DNA of 64,000 nucleotides from Bog-793 sp963785415 (GTDB lineage Bacteria; Actinomycetota; Acidimicrobiia; Acidimicrobiales; Bog-793): the NCBI GenBank assembly GCA_963785415.1, contig CAWAVB010000001.1, forward strand, positions 1,364,001-1,428,000, given 5' to 3'. The notes beneath the pieces are model-generated. The model did not search any database. It was not told where the DNA came from and was given only the letters and a program-made list of their open reading frames with translations. Positions 17,901-26,724 of this stretch are shown here, in pieces. The position numbers and the translations under genes were made by a program. The first letter of the stretch is position 1, and each line of letters opens with the position of its first letter.

Positions 17901-19282
17901 ACAACGCGCTCCTCGCGTCGCGCGGCCGGGACCTGGCGCCGTCTTACGACGAGGCGGTCGCGGCGGCGGTGCGCGGCCACCTCGAGCTTGTCGGTCCGGC
18001 GACCGCCGCCGGGCTCGCCGCGGCGATCGGGATCCCGGACGGGACCGCCGTGACGAGCGCGCTCCTCGGGCTCGAAGCAACGGGCGCGGCATTCCGGCTC
18101 GCCGACGGGCGGTGGTGGTCGCGCCGGCTCGTCGCCCGCGCCCACGCCCGCACCCGCGACCGGTTGCGCCGCAGCATCGATGCCGTCAGCCCCCAGCACC
18201 TCGTGCGGTTCCTGCTCGAGTGGCAACACGTCGCGCCGGGGGCGCAGCTGCGCGGACCCGCGGGAACCGCGGCGGTCCTCGACCAGCTCCAGGGTGTCGA
18301 AGCGCCCGTCGGTGCCTGGGAGAGCGCGATCTTGCGGGCGCGGATCAGCGACTACCAGCCGCGCCTGCTCGACGAGCTGTGCGCCCACGGCGAGGTCGCC
18401 TGGGGCCGGCTCGCGCTCCCCGCGCCGTCCCCGGGCGGTCCACACCGGGCCGGCGCGACGCCCTCCCGGGCGACGCCGGTCGCGATCGCGCGCCGCGGCG
18501 ACCTGACGTGGCTGCTCGCCGCCGTCCGGGGCGGCGCCGTCCCGGTCCCGCCCGGGCCGGGCGCCGCGAGCGAGGTCCTCGAGGCGCTCGAGACCCGCGG
18601 GGCGCTCTTTTTCGCCGACCTCGTCGACCGGACCGGGCGGATGCCCCTCGAGGTCGCCGAGGCGCTCTGGGACGGCGTCGCCCGCGGGCTCGTCACCTCT
18701 GACGGCTTCGGAGCGGTGCGGGCCCTGCTCGCCGGCCGCTACCGCAAACCAGGGTCCCTCGCGGCCAACCGCTACAGCCAGCACCGCCTCGGCGGGGCAG
18801 GGCGCCGGAGGCTCGAACCGGCGCTCGCCGGCGGACGCTGGTCACTCATCGAAAGCCCGCGACCGGACGACTTCGATCCCGACGAACTCGCTGACGCTGT
18901 CGCCGCGCAGCTCCTGGAACGCTGGGGCGTCGTCTTCCGCGACCTCGTCGCCCGCGAGCCGCTCGCCATCGCCTGGCGCGACGTCCTCTGGGCGCTGCGC
19001 CGGCTCGAGGCCCGGGGAACGGCGCGGGGCGGACGCTTCGTCGCCGGATTCTCCGGCGAGCAGTTCGCCCTCCCGGAGGCGCTCGACGGGCTGAGGCGGG
19101 TCGCGGGCCGAGCCCCCGGAGGCGTCACGGTCCGGCTCTCCGCCGCCGACCCGCTGAACCTCACCGGAACGATCCTCGGCCCCGAGCGCTTACCAGCGCT
19201 CATCGGCCGTGAGCTCACCCTGCTCGACGGGACGCCGGTCGCCGACGGCGAGGCCCCCGGGGCGCGGCTCGTGGCCTCCTGA
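14975..19282 (+). CDS. lhr: large Lhr-type ATP-dependent DNA helicase
   Basis: 1435 aa. Superfamily 2 motifs: Q-motif region (FPAGPTPAQALGW), Walker A APTGSGKT at about 47-54, DEIH at about residue 172, the Lhr-specific CSATQRP block, and C-terminal RecA motifs (ATASLELGIDVG, QRIGRAEH). The long remainder contains the winged-helix and beta-barrel Lhr-core and a C-terminal domain. Mycobacterial Lhr is a 3'-to-5' helicase induced by DNA damage. Here it is alone between the carboxylase genes and pckG and follows a SOS box, which fits a damage-inducible role. The start GTG 14975 is supported by the -10 position. Confidence 0.93.
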   Translation: MTAGAPLDAFHPAVAEWFRRAFPAGPTPAQALGWPAIARGEDTLLAAPTGSGKTLAAFLVAIDRCLRDRDPGAALPATSVLYVSPLRALTVDVAENLEQPLKAIVAVGEEIGEVVRPLRIAVRNGDTPAAARAAMVRRPPDIVVTTPESLYLLVTSPRGRQMLGGVGTVIVDEIHALARDKRGSHLALSLERLDRLVTGNGRARPTRIGCSATQRPIERIARLLVGAGPDRSNPDGSPRCAVVDVGHQRPLDLRIVLPADELGAVMTTEQLDEIVHSLADEIGRHRTTLVFVNTRKMAERLAHLLRGELGDDLVASHHGSVAMERRLAVESRLRAGELRAVVATASLELGIDVGPVDLVCQIGSPRSINAFLQRIGRAEHRLDGVPKGRIYPMTRDELVECVALFTAVGKGALDATLPPSAPLDILAQQIVAECAASPDVGIAEDELASLVRHAAPFATLSEADLEAVVALVSEGVATGRGVRGAYVHRDRVNDVLRPRRGASITALTSGGAIPELADYRVVVEPDDNVVGSVFEDFAVEAMVGDVFLLGSNSWRIRRVEQGTVRVTDAHGAPPTVPFWIGEAPARTDELSVAVSQLRRLVEDALVDGGSTLATERVMACAGIARREAADLVAYLAAGRAELGRLPTREHLVVERFFDDAGGAQLVVHSPYGARINRGLGLALRKRFCRTFDFELQAAASDDAVVLSLGPQHSFALDGVLGFLSPDSVREVLVQAVLPTPIFTSRWRWNLNRSLVSPRFRGSRHLPPAIQRMEADDLMAAVFPMLAACQENASGPIEIPDHPLVRQTVDDCCTEAMDLTGLVELLEDLRAGVVEASFVETTEPSVLAHEILNGRPYTFLDDAPLEDRRTRAVSLRRGIPLEAHDLSSIDEATIDEVRGEIATDLRDPDELADLLAAAVALGADDRWRPLFGSLAATGRAMSFVPAGPSAGMAERWCATERRHEVEALFGPVVFTPDNALLASRGRDLAPSYDEAVAAAVRGHLELVGPATAAGLAAAIGIPDGTAVTSALLGLEATGAAFRLADGRWWSRRLVARAHARTRDRLRRSIDAVSPQHLVRFLLEWQHVAPGAQLRGPAGTAAVLDQLQGVEAPVGAWESAILRARISDYQPRLLDELCAHGEVAWGRLALPAPSPGGPHRAGATPSRATPVAIARRGDLTWLLAAVRGGAVPVPPGPGAASEVLEALETRGALFFADLVDRTGRMPLEVAEALWDGVARGLVTSDGFGAVRALLAGRYRKPGSLAANRYSQHRLGGAGRRRLEPALAGGRWSLIESPRPDDFDPDELADAVAAQLLERWGVVFRDLVAREPLAIAWRDVLWALRRLEARGTARGGRFVAGFSGEQFALPEALDGLRRVAGRAPGGVTVRLSAADPLNLTGTILGPERLPALIGRELTLLDGTPVADGEAPGARLVAS

Positions 19283-19306
19283 CCGGCTGCCGCCGGCGCG
19301 GTCGAT

Positions 19307-21100
19307 TCAGTCGCCCTTCAGCCGTCGCTCGAGGGCGTCGAGCTCGGCGACGAGCGGCGCGGGCAACCGGTCGCCGAACAGCTCGAAGTACTCCCGGATC
19401 GCGGCCGTCTCCTCGAACCAGTCGGCCGGGTCGACGGACAGCAACGCGTCCATCGCCCCGGCGCTCACGGCGAGGTCCGCGGTCGGGATCGATCCCGGCG
19501 CGGGCAGGTACCCGACCGGGGATTCGACGGCACCGCCGCGACCGGCGCAGCGAGCGAAGACCCATTCGAGGACGCGGGAGTTCTCACCGAAGCCCGGCCA
19601 CAAGAAATTGCCGTCGGCGTCGCGGCGGAACCAGTTCACGTAGAAGATCCGCGGCAGCTTGTCGGCGTCGAGCCGCTCGGCGAACGAGAGCCAGTGACCC
19701 CAGTAGTCGGCCATGTTGTAGCCGCAGAACGGGAGCATCGCGAACGGGTCGCGCCGGAGCTTGCCGACGACCCCGGCCGCCGCGGCCGTCATCTCCGAGG
19801 CCATCGTCGCGCCGAGGAAGACGCCGTGGTTCCAGTTGAACGCCTCGTAGACGAGGGGAACCACGGAGGAGCGGCGGCTGCCGAGCAGGATCGCCGAGAT
19901 CGGCACGCCCTCGGGGTCGTCCCACTCGGGCGCCTTCGCCGGGTGCTCGGTGATGCGGACCGTGAAGCGCGAATTCGGGTGGGCCGCGGGTTCCGGTGAG
20001 TTCGGCGTCCAGTCGTTGCCCCGCCAGTCGATGAGGTGCGCGGGCGACTCGGGGGTGAGACCCTCCCACCAGACATCGCCGTCGTCGGTGAGCGCGGCGT
20101 TCGTGAAGATGACGTTTCTGCCGAGCATCGTGATCGCGTTCGGGTTCGTCTTCACGCTCGTTCCCGGCGCGACACCGAAGAGCCCTGTCTCCGGGTTGAC
20201 GGCGCGCAACGTCCCGTCGGGCCCGATCCGCATCCAGCAGATGTCGTCGCCGATCGTCTCGACCTTCCAGCCCGGCAGGCTCGGGACCACCATCGCGAGG
20301 TTCGTCTTCCCGCAGGCCGAGGGGAACCCGCCGGTCACGTAGCGCACCTCGCCGTCGGGCGACGTGAGCTTCATCACCAGCATGTGCTCGGCGAGCCAAC
20401 CTTCGTCACGCGCGATCGACGACGCGATCCGGAGCGCGAGGCACTTCTTGCCGAGGAGCGCGTTACCCCCGTAACCCGAGCCGTACGACCAGATCTCCCG
20501 GGACTCGGGGAAGTGGACGATGTGGGTGTTCTCCGGATCGCACGGCCAAGCCACGTCGGCCTGTCCCGGAGCGAGCGGCGCGCCGACGGAGTGGAGGCAG
20601 GGCACGAACTCGCCGTCGGCCCCGAGCGCCTCGAGCGGAGAAGTCCCCATCCTCGTCATGATGGCCATGTTCACCACGACGAGCGCCGAGTCCGTCAGCT
20701 GGACGCCGATCTTTGCGTGACTCGAACCGACTGGTCCCATCGAGAAGGGCACGACGTACAGGGTGCGCCCGCGCATCGCCCCCGAGAACAGACCGGTGAG
20801 CTTGGCGCGCATCGCGTCCGGATCGGACCAGTTGTTCGTCGGACCAGCGTCGACCTCGCGAGCAGAGCAGATGAACGTCCGCGCCTCGACGCGTGCCGTG
20901 TCGCGCGGGTCCGAACGGGCGAGGTAGCTTCCGGGCCGCTTCACCTCGTTCAGGCGCAGCATCGTCCCCTTGTCGACGAGAAGCGAGCAGAGCCGCTCGT
21001 ACTCCGCGGCGGAGCCGTCACACCATTCGACGCGCTCGGGCTTCGCCAGGTCGGCGAACCACTCGACCCAAGCGATGAGCTTGCGGTGATTGGTCGGCAT
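19307..21100 (-). CDS. pckG: phosphoenolpyruvate carboxykinase (GTP)
   Basis: About 597 aa, close to the usual 600-620. Signature motifs: the active-site Cys loop FPSACGKTNLAM, the nucleotide-binding region GDDICWMR, and the metal-binding region before it. It makes PEP from oxaloacetate with GTP in gluconeogenesis. ATG 21100 (PTNHRKLIAWVEW) was chosen because homologous sequence begins there; the frame is open further upstream but is low-complexity. It converges on lhr with a 24-bp gap. Upstream it is divergent from the methyltransferase gene. Confidence 0.95.
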   Translation of the reverse strand: MPTNHRKLIAWVEWFADLAKPERVEWCDGSAAEYERLCSLLVDKGTMLRLNEVKRPGSYLARSDPRDTARVEARTFICSAREVDAGPTNNWSDPDAMRAKLTGLFSGAMRGRTLYVVPFSMGPVGSSHAKIGVQLTDSALVVVNMAIMTRMGTSPLEALGADGEFVPCLHSVGAPLAPGQADVAWPCDPENTHIVHFPESREIWSYGSGYGGNALLGKKCLALRIASSIARDEGWLAEHMLVMKLTSPDGEVRYVTGGFPSACGKTNLAMVVPSLPGWKVETIGDDICWMRIGPDGTLRAVNPETGLFGVAPGTSVKTNPNAITMLGRNVIFTNAALTDDGDVWWEGLTPESPAHLIDWRGNDWTPNSPEPAAHPNSRFTVRITEHPAKAPEWDDPEGVPISAILLGSRRSSVVPLVYEAFNWNHGVFLGATMASEMTAAAAGVVGKLRRDPFAMLPFCGYNMADYWGHWLSFAERLDADKLPRIFYVNWFRRDADGNFLWPGFGENSRVLEWVFARCAGRGGAVESPVGYLPAPGSIPTADLAVSAGAMDALLSVDPADWFEETAAIREYFELFGDRLPAPLVAELDALERRLKGD

Positions 21101-21398
21101 CGCGCTCAACGATCTGTCCTTTCTCCCAGTCCTGTCCGTCCCGCCCGGGGGCGAACTCCGGCCGGGCCCACCCCGCTTCGGTGACCCCGCCCGGCTGCGC
21201 CGGGTCGGCAGTCGTCCACCGCACGGTGGCCCTCGACCCCCCATGCACGCGGGCGCAACCGACGACTCGATATCGCCGGCACGAGCGTGACGAACTGCAA
21301 GTGAGACTTCATCCTTGTCGGCGGGCACGACGGCGGCAAACCGGCGAACCCCAACAACTGTTGTATCGGCACGGCGCCGGGATCGATACGTTGCCCAG

Positions 21399-22028
21399 GT
21401 GGGCTTCTACCGCGACCAGGTCCTGCCGAGGCTCGTCGACCGGGCATGCGGGATCGCGTCCATCGACCGGTGGAGGATCGACACGGTGGCCGGGCTCGGG
21501 GGACGGGTCGTCGAACTTGGCTTCGGCTCCGGTCTCAACCTCGACCATTACTCCGCTGACGTGGAGATCGTCCTGGCGGTCGAGCCGGCCGTGGTGGCGT
21601 GGCGCCACTCCGAGCGGCGTCGGGCGCGTTCGACAGTCGAGGTCGACCTCATCGGCCCCGACGCGCAGCACCTCGACCTCAAGGACGCGAGCTGCGACGG
21701 CGCGCTCTCCACATTCACCCTCTGCGTCATCCCCGATATCGCCGCGGCCCTCGCCGAGCTGCGCCGGGTCCTGCGTCCCGGTGGCAGGTTCCACTTCCTG
21801 GAGCACGGCATCGCGCCGCACGCCCGGGTCGCCCGTTGGCAGGCGCGGCTCGAACCCGCCGAACGGCGGTTCGCCGGCGGCTGCCACCTCACGAGGGACC
21901 CGGCCGCGCTCGTCGAACGGGCGGGCTTCGAGGTCGTCGAGCTCGACCAGGGCTACGGTTCCGGGCCCAAGCCGTGGACCTGGTTCACCCGGGGGATCGC
22001 GGTGAACCCGGGAGCCGCCGCAGGCTGA
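21399..22028 (+). CDS. class I SAM-dependent methyltransferase
   Basis: About 209 aa. Motif I is VVELGFGSGLNLDHY, post-motif I LAVEPAVVAW, motif III region LRRVLRPGGRFHFLEHG. The sequence from GTG 21399 (GFYRDQVLPRLVD) is the typical N-terminus of a family of small-molecule/phospholipid methyltransferases, so this start is preferred over TTG 21315. The substrate is unknown. It stands alone between pckG and the marR-MFS pair. Confidence 0.8.
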   Translation: MGFYRDQVLPRLVDRACGIASIDRWRIDTVAGLGGRVVELGFGSGLNLDHYSADVEIVLAVEPAVVAWRHSERRRARSTVEVDLIGPDAQHLDLKDASCDGALSTFTLCVIPDIAAALAELRRVLRPGGRFHFLEHGIAPHARVARWQARLEPAERRFAGGCHLTRDPAALVERAGFEVVELDQGYGSGPKPWTWFTRGIAVNPGAAAG

Positions 22029-22075
22029 GCTGCGCTGATCTCCGCCGCCGGCGACCGGCAGATGTTCTCCCGCGC

Positions 22076-22101
22076 TAATATGCTTGCTATCTGATAAGCA
22101 A
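22076..22101. promoter_or_regulatory. promoter -10 and inverted-repeat operator of the marR-MFS pair
   Basis: TAATAT at 22076-22081 is a good -10 box. Directly after it, TTGCT (22084-22088) and AGCAA (22097-22101) form an inverted repeat with an 8-nt centre, the usual design of a MarR-family autoregulatory operator. It lies 26 bp before the marR start. Confidence 0.5.
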
Positions 22102-22126
22102 TTAAAGCGCGAATGGGGCGGGGACG

Positions 22127-22609
22127 ATGGAGGCACGGACGGCGGCACAGGGAACGACCCGCGGCACCTCGACGAACGACGACGACGTGGCGGTGCGTCT
22201 GCGCATGGCCATCGCGCGCCTGTTCCGCCGGATCGAACGCACCCGGGCCGGCATCGCCCTCACCCCTTCCGAGACGACGATCCTCTCCGTCGTCGTGCGC
22301 CAGGGCCCGCTGCGGCTCACCGATCTCGCGGCATCCGAGGGCATGAACCCGACGATGCTCTCCCGGCTGATCCGGGATCTCGAGGGGGATGGACTCGTCC
22401 AGCGCAAGGCCGACCGCGTCGACCGACGCGCCGCCCGCGTCGAGGCGACCCCGGCCGGCAAACGCCTCCACGAGCGGATCCGCAACGAGCGCAGCGACAC
22501 CCTCTCGGCGGCACTCGCCCTGCTCTCGGAGGACGAGCGCGGCGCGCTCTGCGCGGGCCTGCCCGTGCTCGAGGCGCTCGCCGACCAGCTGAAGGGCAGG
22601 CGCCGATGA
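22127..22609 (+). CDS. MarR family transcriptional regulator
   Basis: 160 aa. The winged helix is clear: LRLTDLAASEGMNPTMLSRLIRDLEGDGLVQRKADRVDRRAARVEATPAGKRL, i.e. recognition helix and wing of MarR. The N-terminal 30 residues are low-complexity. It overlaps the following exporter gene by 4 bp (ATGA), so the two are an operon, and it probably represses that exporter in response to a ligand. An inverted repeat overlaps its promoter. Confidence 0.88.
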   Translation: MEARTAAQGTTRGTSTNDDDVAVRLRMAIARLFRRIERTRAGIALTPSETTILSVVVRQGPLRLTDLAASEGMNPTMLSRLIRDLEGDGLVQRKADRVDRRAARVEATPAGKRLHERIRNERSDTLSAALALLSEDERGALCAGLPVLEALADQLKGRRR

Positions 22610-23886
22610 GAAAACGCCTGCGCACGATCCGGCACAAGACCTTCTCCGCGCTGACGATCCGCAACTACCGGCTCTTTTTCGTCGGGCAGTCGATCTCGCT
22701 CGTCGGAACCTGGATGCAGATCACCGCCCAGGCCTGGCTCGTACTCAGCCTCACGCACTCGAGCACCGACCTCGGGCTCGTCGTCGCGCTCCAGACAATC
22801 CCGGTGCTCCTCCTCGCCCCCTACGGCGGTGTCATCGCCGACCGCGTCGACAAGCGCCGCCTGATGGTCATCCTGCAGACCTTCATGGGGTTCCAGGCCC
22901 TCACGCTCGGGCTGCTCTGCCTGCTCGGCGCCGTGCGCTTCTGGGAGATCTTGGCCCTGGCCGTCATCCTCGGGTTGAACAACAGCTTCGAGATGTCGTC
23001 GCGGCAGGCCTTCGTCCGCGAGATGGTCGGGCGCAACGAACTGCGCAACGCCGTCACGCTCAACTCGGTGATGAACAACGCCGCCCGGGCGGTCGGTCCG
23101 GCGATCGCCGGCATCCTGCTCGCGACGGTCGGCGACGGGATCTGCTTCGTGCTGAACGCGGCGAGCTTCGGGGCGGTCGTCACGTCGCTCGTCATCATGG
23201 ACACCGCGGCGCTGCGGCAGCACCCGCCCGAGCCCCGGGCGAAGGGCCAGCTGCGCGAGGGGTTCGCCTACGCCGCCCACACGACCGACATCGCGGTGCC
23301 CCTCGTCATGATGGCGCTCGTCGGCATGCTCGCCTACGAGTTCAGCGTCAGCCTGCCTTTCTTCGCGACCCGTACGTTCCACGGCGGCTCGGAGACCTTC
23401 GGCTTCATGACGGCCTCGATGGGGATCGGCGCCGTGCTCGGCGGACTGTTCACCGCGGCGCGGGGACGCACAGGGCTGCGGCCGATGATCGTCTCCTGCC
23501 TCGGGTTCGGAATGGCGATCCTTTTCACGGCGCTCGCGCCGGCGCTCGGGGTCGCCCTGGTCGGACTGCTCTTCGTCGGCTGGGCGAGCGTCTCGTTCAT
23601 CAGCGTCGGGAACTCGACCATCCAGCTGAGCGCAGCGCGGAACATGCGCGGCCGGGTGATGTCCCTGTGGCAACTCGCCTTCCAAGGGACGACGCCGATC
23701 GGCGGTCCGCTCATCGGCTGGGTGATCGCCGAGACCGAACCCCGGGTCGGACTCGTCGTCGGGGCGGCGACGTGCGTAGTCGCCTCCGCCGTCGGTGCGG
23801 CGATCGTCCGTCACCGGCTCAGCGGAACTCGGACCCCCGCCTCGATCGCGCTCGCCGCGACGGAAGCGACCACCCGTCTCGCCTGA
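22606..23886 (+). CDS. MFS transporter, EntS/DHA3-like efflux protein
   Basis: 426 aa with about 12 hydrophobic helices. The N-terminus FSALTIRNYRLFFVGQSISLVGTWMQ and the A-loop DRVDKRRLM are characteristic of the DHA3/EntS group of major facilitator exporters (drugs, siderophores). ATG 22606 overlaps the marR stop. The substrate is unknown; control by the MarR protein next to it is inferred. Confidence 0.88.
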   Translation: MRKRLRTIRHKTFSALTIRNYRLFFVGQSISLVGTWMQITAQAWLVLSLTHSSTDLGLVVALQTIPVLLLAPYGGVIADRVDKRRLMVILQTFMGFQALTLGLLCLLGAVRFWEILALAVILGLNNSFEMSSRQAFVREMVGRNELRNAVTLNSVMNNAARAVGPAIAGILLATVGDGICFVLNAASFGAVVTSLVIMDTAALRQHPPEPRAKGQLREGFAYAAHTTDIAVPLVMMALVGMLAYEFSVSLPFFATRTFHGGSETFGFMTASMGIGAVLGGLFTAARGRTGLRPMIVSCLGFGMAILFTALAPALGVALVGLLFVGWASVSFISVGNSTIQLSAARNMRGRVMSLWQLAFQGTTPIGGPLIGWVIAETEPRVGLVVGAATCVVASAVGAAIVRHRLSGTRTPASIALAATEATTRLA

Positions 23887-24210
23887 TCGCCTCCCGGCCA
23901 CCGCGACGACCACGCGGGACGGGGCTCGTCACCGGGATCCGCCAGCTGGGATTCCACGGCGTCGAGGAGCGCCTCTCCCCACGGCGCGCGACCGGTCGAC
24001 GAGGTTCGAGACGAGCACCCCGGAGCCCGACCGGGTGCTCGCGATCGTCAGGGTGACATCATTCCGGGTGGGCGACATCACCAGCCGGGCAGGGTCCCCT
24101 CGTCCTCGGCGGCTGGCCACCGGTGTGGCCGGCCGCGGCCGGCCTCCCGGTGCATCCCATCGTGGGCGAGGGGGTGCGCGATTTCAGGACATAAGCGACA
24201 ACGACGCCGC
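23887..24210. other. gene-poor stretch left of the IS481 element
   Basis: No convincing gene. A 63-codon minus-strand frame (23929-24120) has a non-shadow-like composition (TRNDVTLTIASTRSGSG) and may be a remnant, but nothing supports a product. The end of this stretch carries a copy of the tRNA-Leu 3' end. Confidence 0.4.
24158..24174. repeat. 17-bp copy of the tRNA-Leu 3' end (left copy, att-like)
   Basis: CATCGTGGGCGAGGGGG here is identical to 25449-25465, which is the 3' end of tRNA-Leu(CAG) with five flanking bases. This is the usual footprint of integrase-mediated insertion at a tRNA gene. Confidence 0.6.
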
Positions 24211-25448
24211 TGATGTGTCAAGACATCGGAGACAGTGACGAAGGGGGTCTCCGGTGGACAAGGGACGTTTCCTCATCGAGCGCCACCTGAAGGAGGGAAC
24301 GCCGATCGCCGAGCTCGCCGCGGCCAACGGCATGCACCGGAGCTGGCTCTACAAGCTCCTCGCCCGCTACGAGGCCGAAGGCGAGCCCGGGCTCGTCCCC
24401 CGCTCCCGCCGCCCGCACCGCTCGCCTGCTCGGGTCTCCGACCTGTTCGAAGACGAGATCGTGCGGAAAAGAAAGTCCCTCGCGGACTCCGGCTGGGACG
24501 CCGGCCCCGAGACCATCCACGAGCACCTGGCCAAGCGTCACCGCAGCGTCCCGTCGGTCTCCACCATCTGGCGGGTGCTCCGGGCCCGGGGTTTCATCAC
24601 CCCCCAGCCCCACAAGCGCCCCCGGAACTCCTATGTGCGGTTCGCCGCCGAGCTCCCCAACGAGTGCTGGCAGATGGACACCACCCACGTCCGCCTGGCC
24701 GACGGGAGCGACGTCGAGATCCTCAACGTGATCGACGACCACTCCCGCCTCTGCGTCGGGGCCCGGGTCCGCAGCGTCTACACCGCGGCCGAGGTGGTGG
24801 CGGTGTTCTCGCACTCGATCGGCCGATTCGGTGCCCCGGCGGCCGTCCTCTCGGACAATGGGGCCATCTTCACCGCCGCCTACCGCTTCGGAGTGGGGGC
24901 CCTGGAGGCCGAGCTCGCCTCCTTGGGCGTCGACTTCAAGCACTCCCGGCCCTATCACCCCCAGACCTGCGGGAAGGTCGAGCGGTTCCACCAGACCATG
25001 AAGAAGTACCTGCACCGCCAGGCCGCTCCGGGGTCGCTGCGCACCCTCCAGGCCCAGGTCGACCGGTTCGTCGAGTACTACAACACCACCCGCCCGCACC
25101 GCGCACTCGGGCGACGCACCCCCGCCGAGGTGTTCTCCTCCCGGGCCAAGGCCCATCCGCGGCTGCCATCGGCACCTGGGGGCCACCGCCTCCGCCGCGA
25201 CCGGGTCGATCCGGGGGGCAAGCTCACCCTGCGCCATAGCGGGCGGCTCCACCACCTCGGCGTCGGGCGGGCCCACGCCGGCGAGGTGGTCGCCATCTTC
25301 GTCTCCGGGCGCGAGGTGCGGATCGTCAACGAAGACGGCGAGCTGATCCGCGAATTCGAGCTGGACCCCTCGCGCGACTACCAGCCGATGAACTGATCGG
25401 GGTGTCTACTATGTCTCGCGACATCGTCTCCGATGTCTCGCGACATCA
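24211..25448 (+). mobile_element. IS481-family insertion sequence
   Basis: 1238 bp. Ends match as imperfect inverted repeats: TGATGT-N4-AGACATCGGAGAC on the left (from 24211) and its reverse complement at the right (to 25448). The right end also has two ATGTC-TCGC-GACAT palindromes. It holds one intact transposase gene. No target duplication is visible: the left flank is GACGCCGC and the right flank CATCGTGG. Confidence 0.8.
24254..25396 (+). CDS. IS481-family transposase
   Basis: 380 aa, intact. An N-terminal helix-turn-helix (GTPIAELAAANGMHRSWLYKLL) precedes an RNase H-fold integrase core with the DDE triad: Asp in WQMDTTHV, Asp in LSDNGAIF, Glu in GKVERFHQ. The end YYNTTRPHRALGRRTPAEVF is typical of IS481/IS3-like cores. 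A C-terminal extension (after about residue 320) resembles a small beta domain of this IS group. GTG-rich upstream sequence leaves ATG 24254 as start. Confidence 0.92.
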   Translation: MDKGRFLIERHLKEGTPIAELAAANGMHRSWLYKLLARYEAEGEPGLVPRSRRPHRSPARVSDLFEDEIVRKRKSLADSGWDAGPETIHEHLAKRHRSVPSVSTIWRVLRARGFITPQPHKRPRNSYVRFAAELPNECWQMDTTHVRLADGSDVEILNVIDDHSRLCVGARVRSVYTAAEVVAVFSHSIGRFGAPAAVLSDNGAIFTAAYRFGVGALEAELASLGVDFKHSRPYHPQTCGKVERFHQTMKKYLHRQAAPGSLRTLQAQVDRFVEYYNTTRPHRALGRRTPAEVFSSRAKAHPRLPSAPGGHRLRRDRVDPGGKLTLRHSGRLHHLGVGRAHAGEVVAIFVSGREVRIVNEDGELIREFELDPSRDYQPMN

Positions 25449-25453
25449 CATCG

Positions 25454-25538
<85 letters not shown>

Positions 25539-25607
25539 GGGCGAGCAAGTGATGCTAACCGACAGCGCCGGGAACGACTTTGTCCACCCCGGTAGTGTTG
25601 AAACGAC

Positions 25608-26261
25608 ATGGGACTCCAGCAGTTCGAGCGTCGTCTCGAGCGCATGGTCGAGGGGGCATTCGCCCGGGCGTTCCGCGGCGAGCTCCAGCCGATCGAGCTC
25701 GGTCGGCGTCTGACGCGGGAAATGGACCTCCACCGTTCCGTGTCGGTTCGCGGCCTCGTGGCGCCGAATCTGTTCGAGGTCACGCTGAGCGAAGAGGACC
25801 ACGAGCGCTTCGAGGGCTTCTTGGACGCCCTCGCCAAGGAACTGGCAGAGGCGGCCCGCGAACACGCCCGGACGGAGAATTACACGTTCCTCGGCTCCGT
25901 CGTCGTCGAAATCACCGAGGACCGGACGCTTCCGAAGAGCACCTTCGAGATCGCGAGCGAAGTCGTCGAGAACTCCGAGATGACCGCCGGCTGGATCGTG
26001 CTGCCGGACGACCGACGGATCGGTATCGGATCCGAACCGCTGACGATCGGCCGCATGCCCGACTGCGCCGTGGCGCTCGCCGACCCGAACGTGTCACGTC
26101 GCCACGCCGAGATCCGTCGCGACGGGGACCGCGTCTACCTCATCGACCTCGGGTCGACGAACGGCACGCGGGTGAACGGCGTCCCCGTCCACCAGCGGCA
26201 GCTCGCCGACGGGGACGTCGTCACGGTCGGGATCACGGCGTTCCGGTACGAGGCCGGCTAG
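25608..26261 (+). CDS. fhaA: FhaA-like protein (DUF3662 + FHA domain)
   Basis: 217 aa. The N-terminal DUF3662 domain begins MGLQQFERRLERMVEGAFARAF, as in mycobacterial FhaA; a C-terminal FHA domain (about 135-217) has the phospho-Thr-binding motifs IGRMPDCA, VSRRHAEI and LGSTNGTRVNG. FhaA binds phosphorylated partners of PknB signalling such as MviN and regulates peptidoglycan synthesis. The linker between domains is very short compared with the long one in mycobacteria. It is the first gene of the fhaA-fhaB-pstP-pbpA-pknB run. Confidence 0.9.
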   Translation: MGLQQFERRLERMVEGAFARAFRGELQPIELGRRLTREMDLHRSVSVRGLVAPNLFEVTLSEEDHERFEGFLDALAKELAEAAREHARTENYTFLGSVVVEITEDRTLPKSTFEIASEVVENSEMTAGWIVLPDDRRIGIGSEPLTIGRMPDCAVALADPNVSRRHAEIRRDGDRVYLIDLGSTNGTRVNGVPVHQRQLADGDVVTVGITAFRYEAG

Positions 26262-26271
26262 CCGAGCTGCG

Positions 26272-26724
26272 ATGACACACGGCATCCTCGACATCCTTCG
26301 CTACTTCCTGCTCGCGCTGATCTGGCTCTTCCTCCTCTACGCGACGCGCATGGTCTACGTCGAGGTCCGCCGGGGCCAGCGCGAACGGGCAGCCTCCCAG
26401 GCGGGAGGCGTGACCCCGGGTCCTTCGCGCCGGGCGCCGCACCTGCGGATCCTTGAGTCCACGGATCACCGGGGCGAGCGGTTCACGCTCGGCGAGGAGA
26501 CGACGATCGGCCGCGCGCCGAGCTGCACGATCATCCTTGACGCCGACAACTTCGTCTCGACGGTCCACGCCCGCATCGTCGAGCACGAGGGAACCTGGTG
26601 GATCGAGGACCTCGGCTCGACGAACGGTACGTTCCACAACGCGCGGCGCATCGACGCCCCGGAGCGGCTGCGACGCGGTGACCGCTTCACCGTCGGCGCC
26701 ACGGTCTTCGAGGTCGCCCGGTGA
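26272..26724 (+). CDS. fhaB: FhaB-like membrane-anchored FHA protein
   Basis: 150 aa. An N-terminal membrane helix (FLLALIWLFLLYATRMVYV) is followed by a linker and an FHA domain with IGRAPSCTI, VSTVHARIV and LGSTNGTFHN. This matches FhaB/FipA, which links the Ser/Thr kinases to cell division. It overlaps pstP by 4 bp. Confidence 0.9.
   Translation: MTHGILDILRYFLLALIWLFLLYATRMVYVEVRRGQRERAASQAGGVTPGPSRRAPHLRILESTDHRGERFTLGEETTIGRAPSCTIILDADNFVSTVHARIVEHEGTWWIEDLGSTNGTFHNARRIDAPERLRRGDRFTVGATVFEVAR

Noticed and set aside
22102..23913. 603-aa minus-strand frame
   Set aside because: Shadow of the marR-MFS pair.
23929..24120. 63-aa minus-strand frame
   Set aside because: Possible gene remnant, but no start signal or recognisable family.
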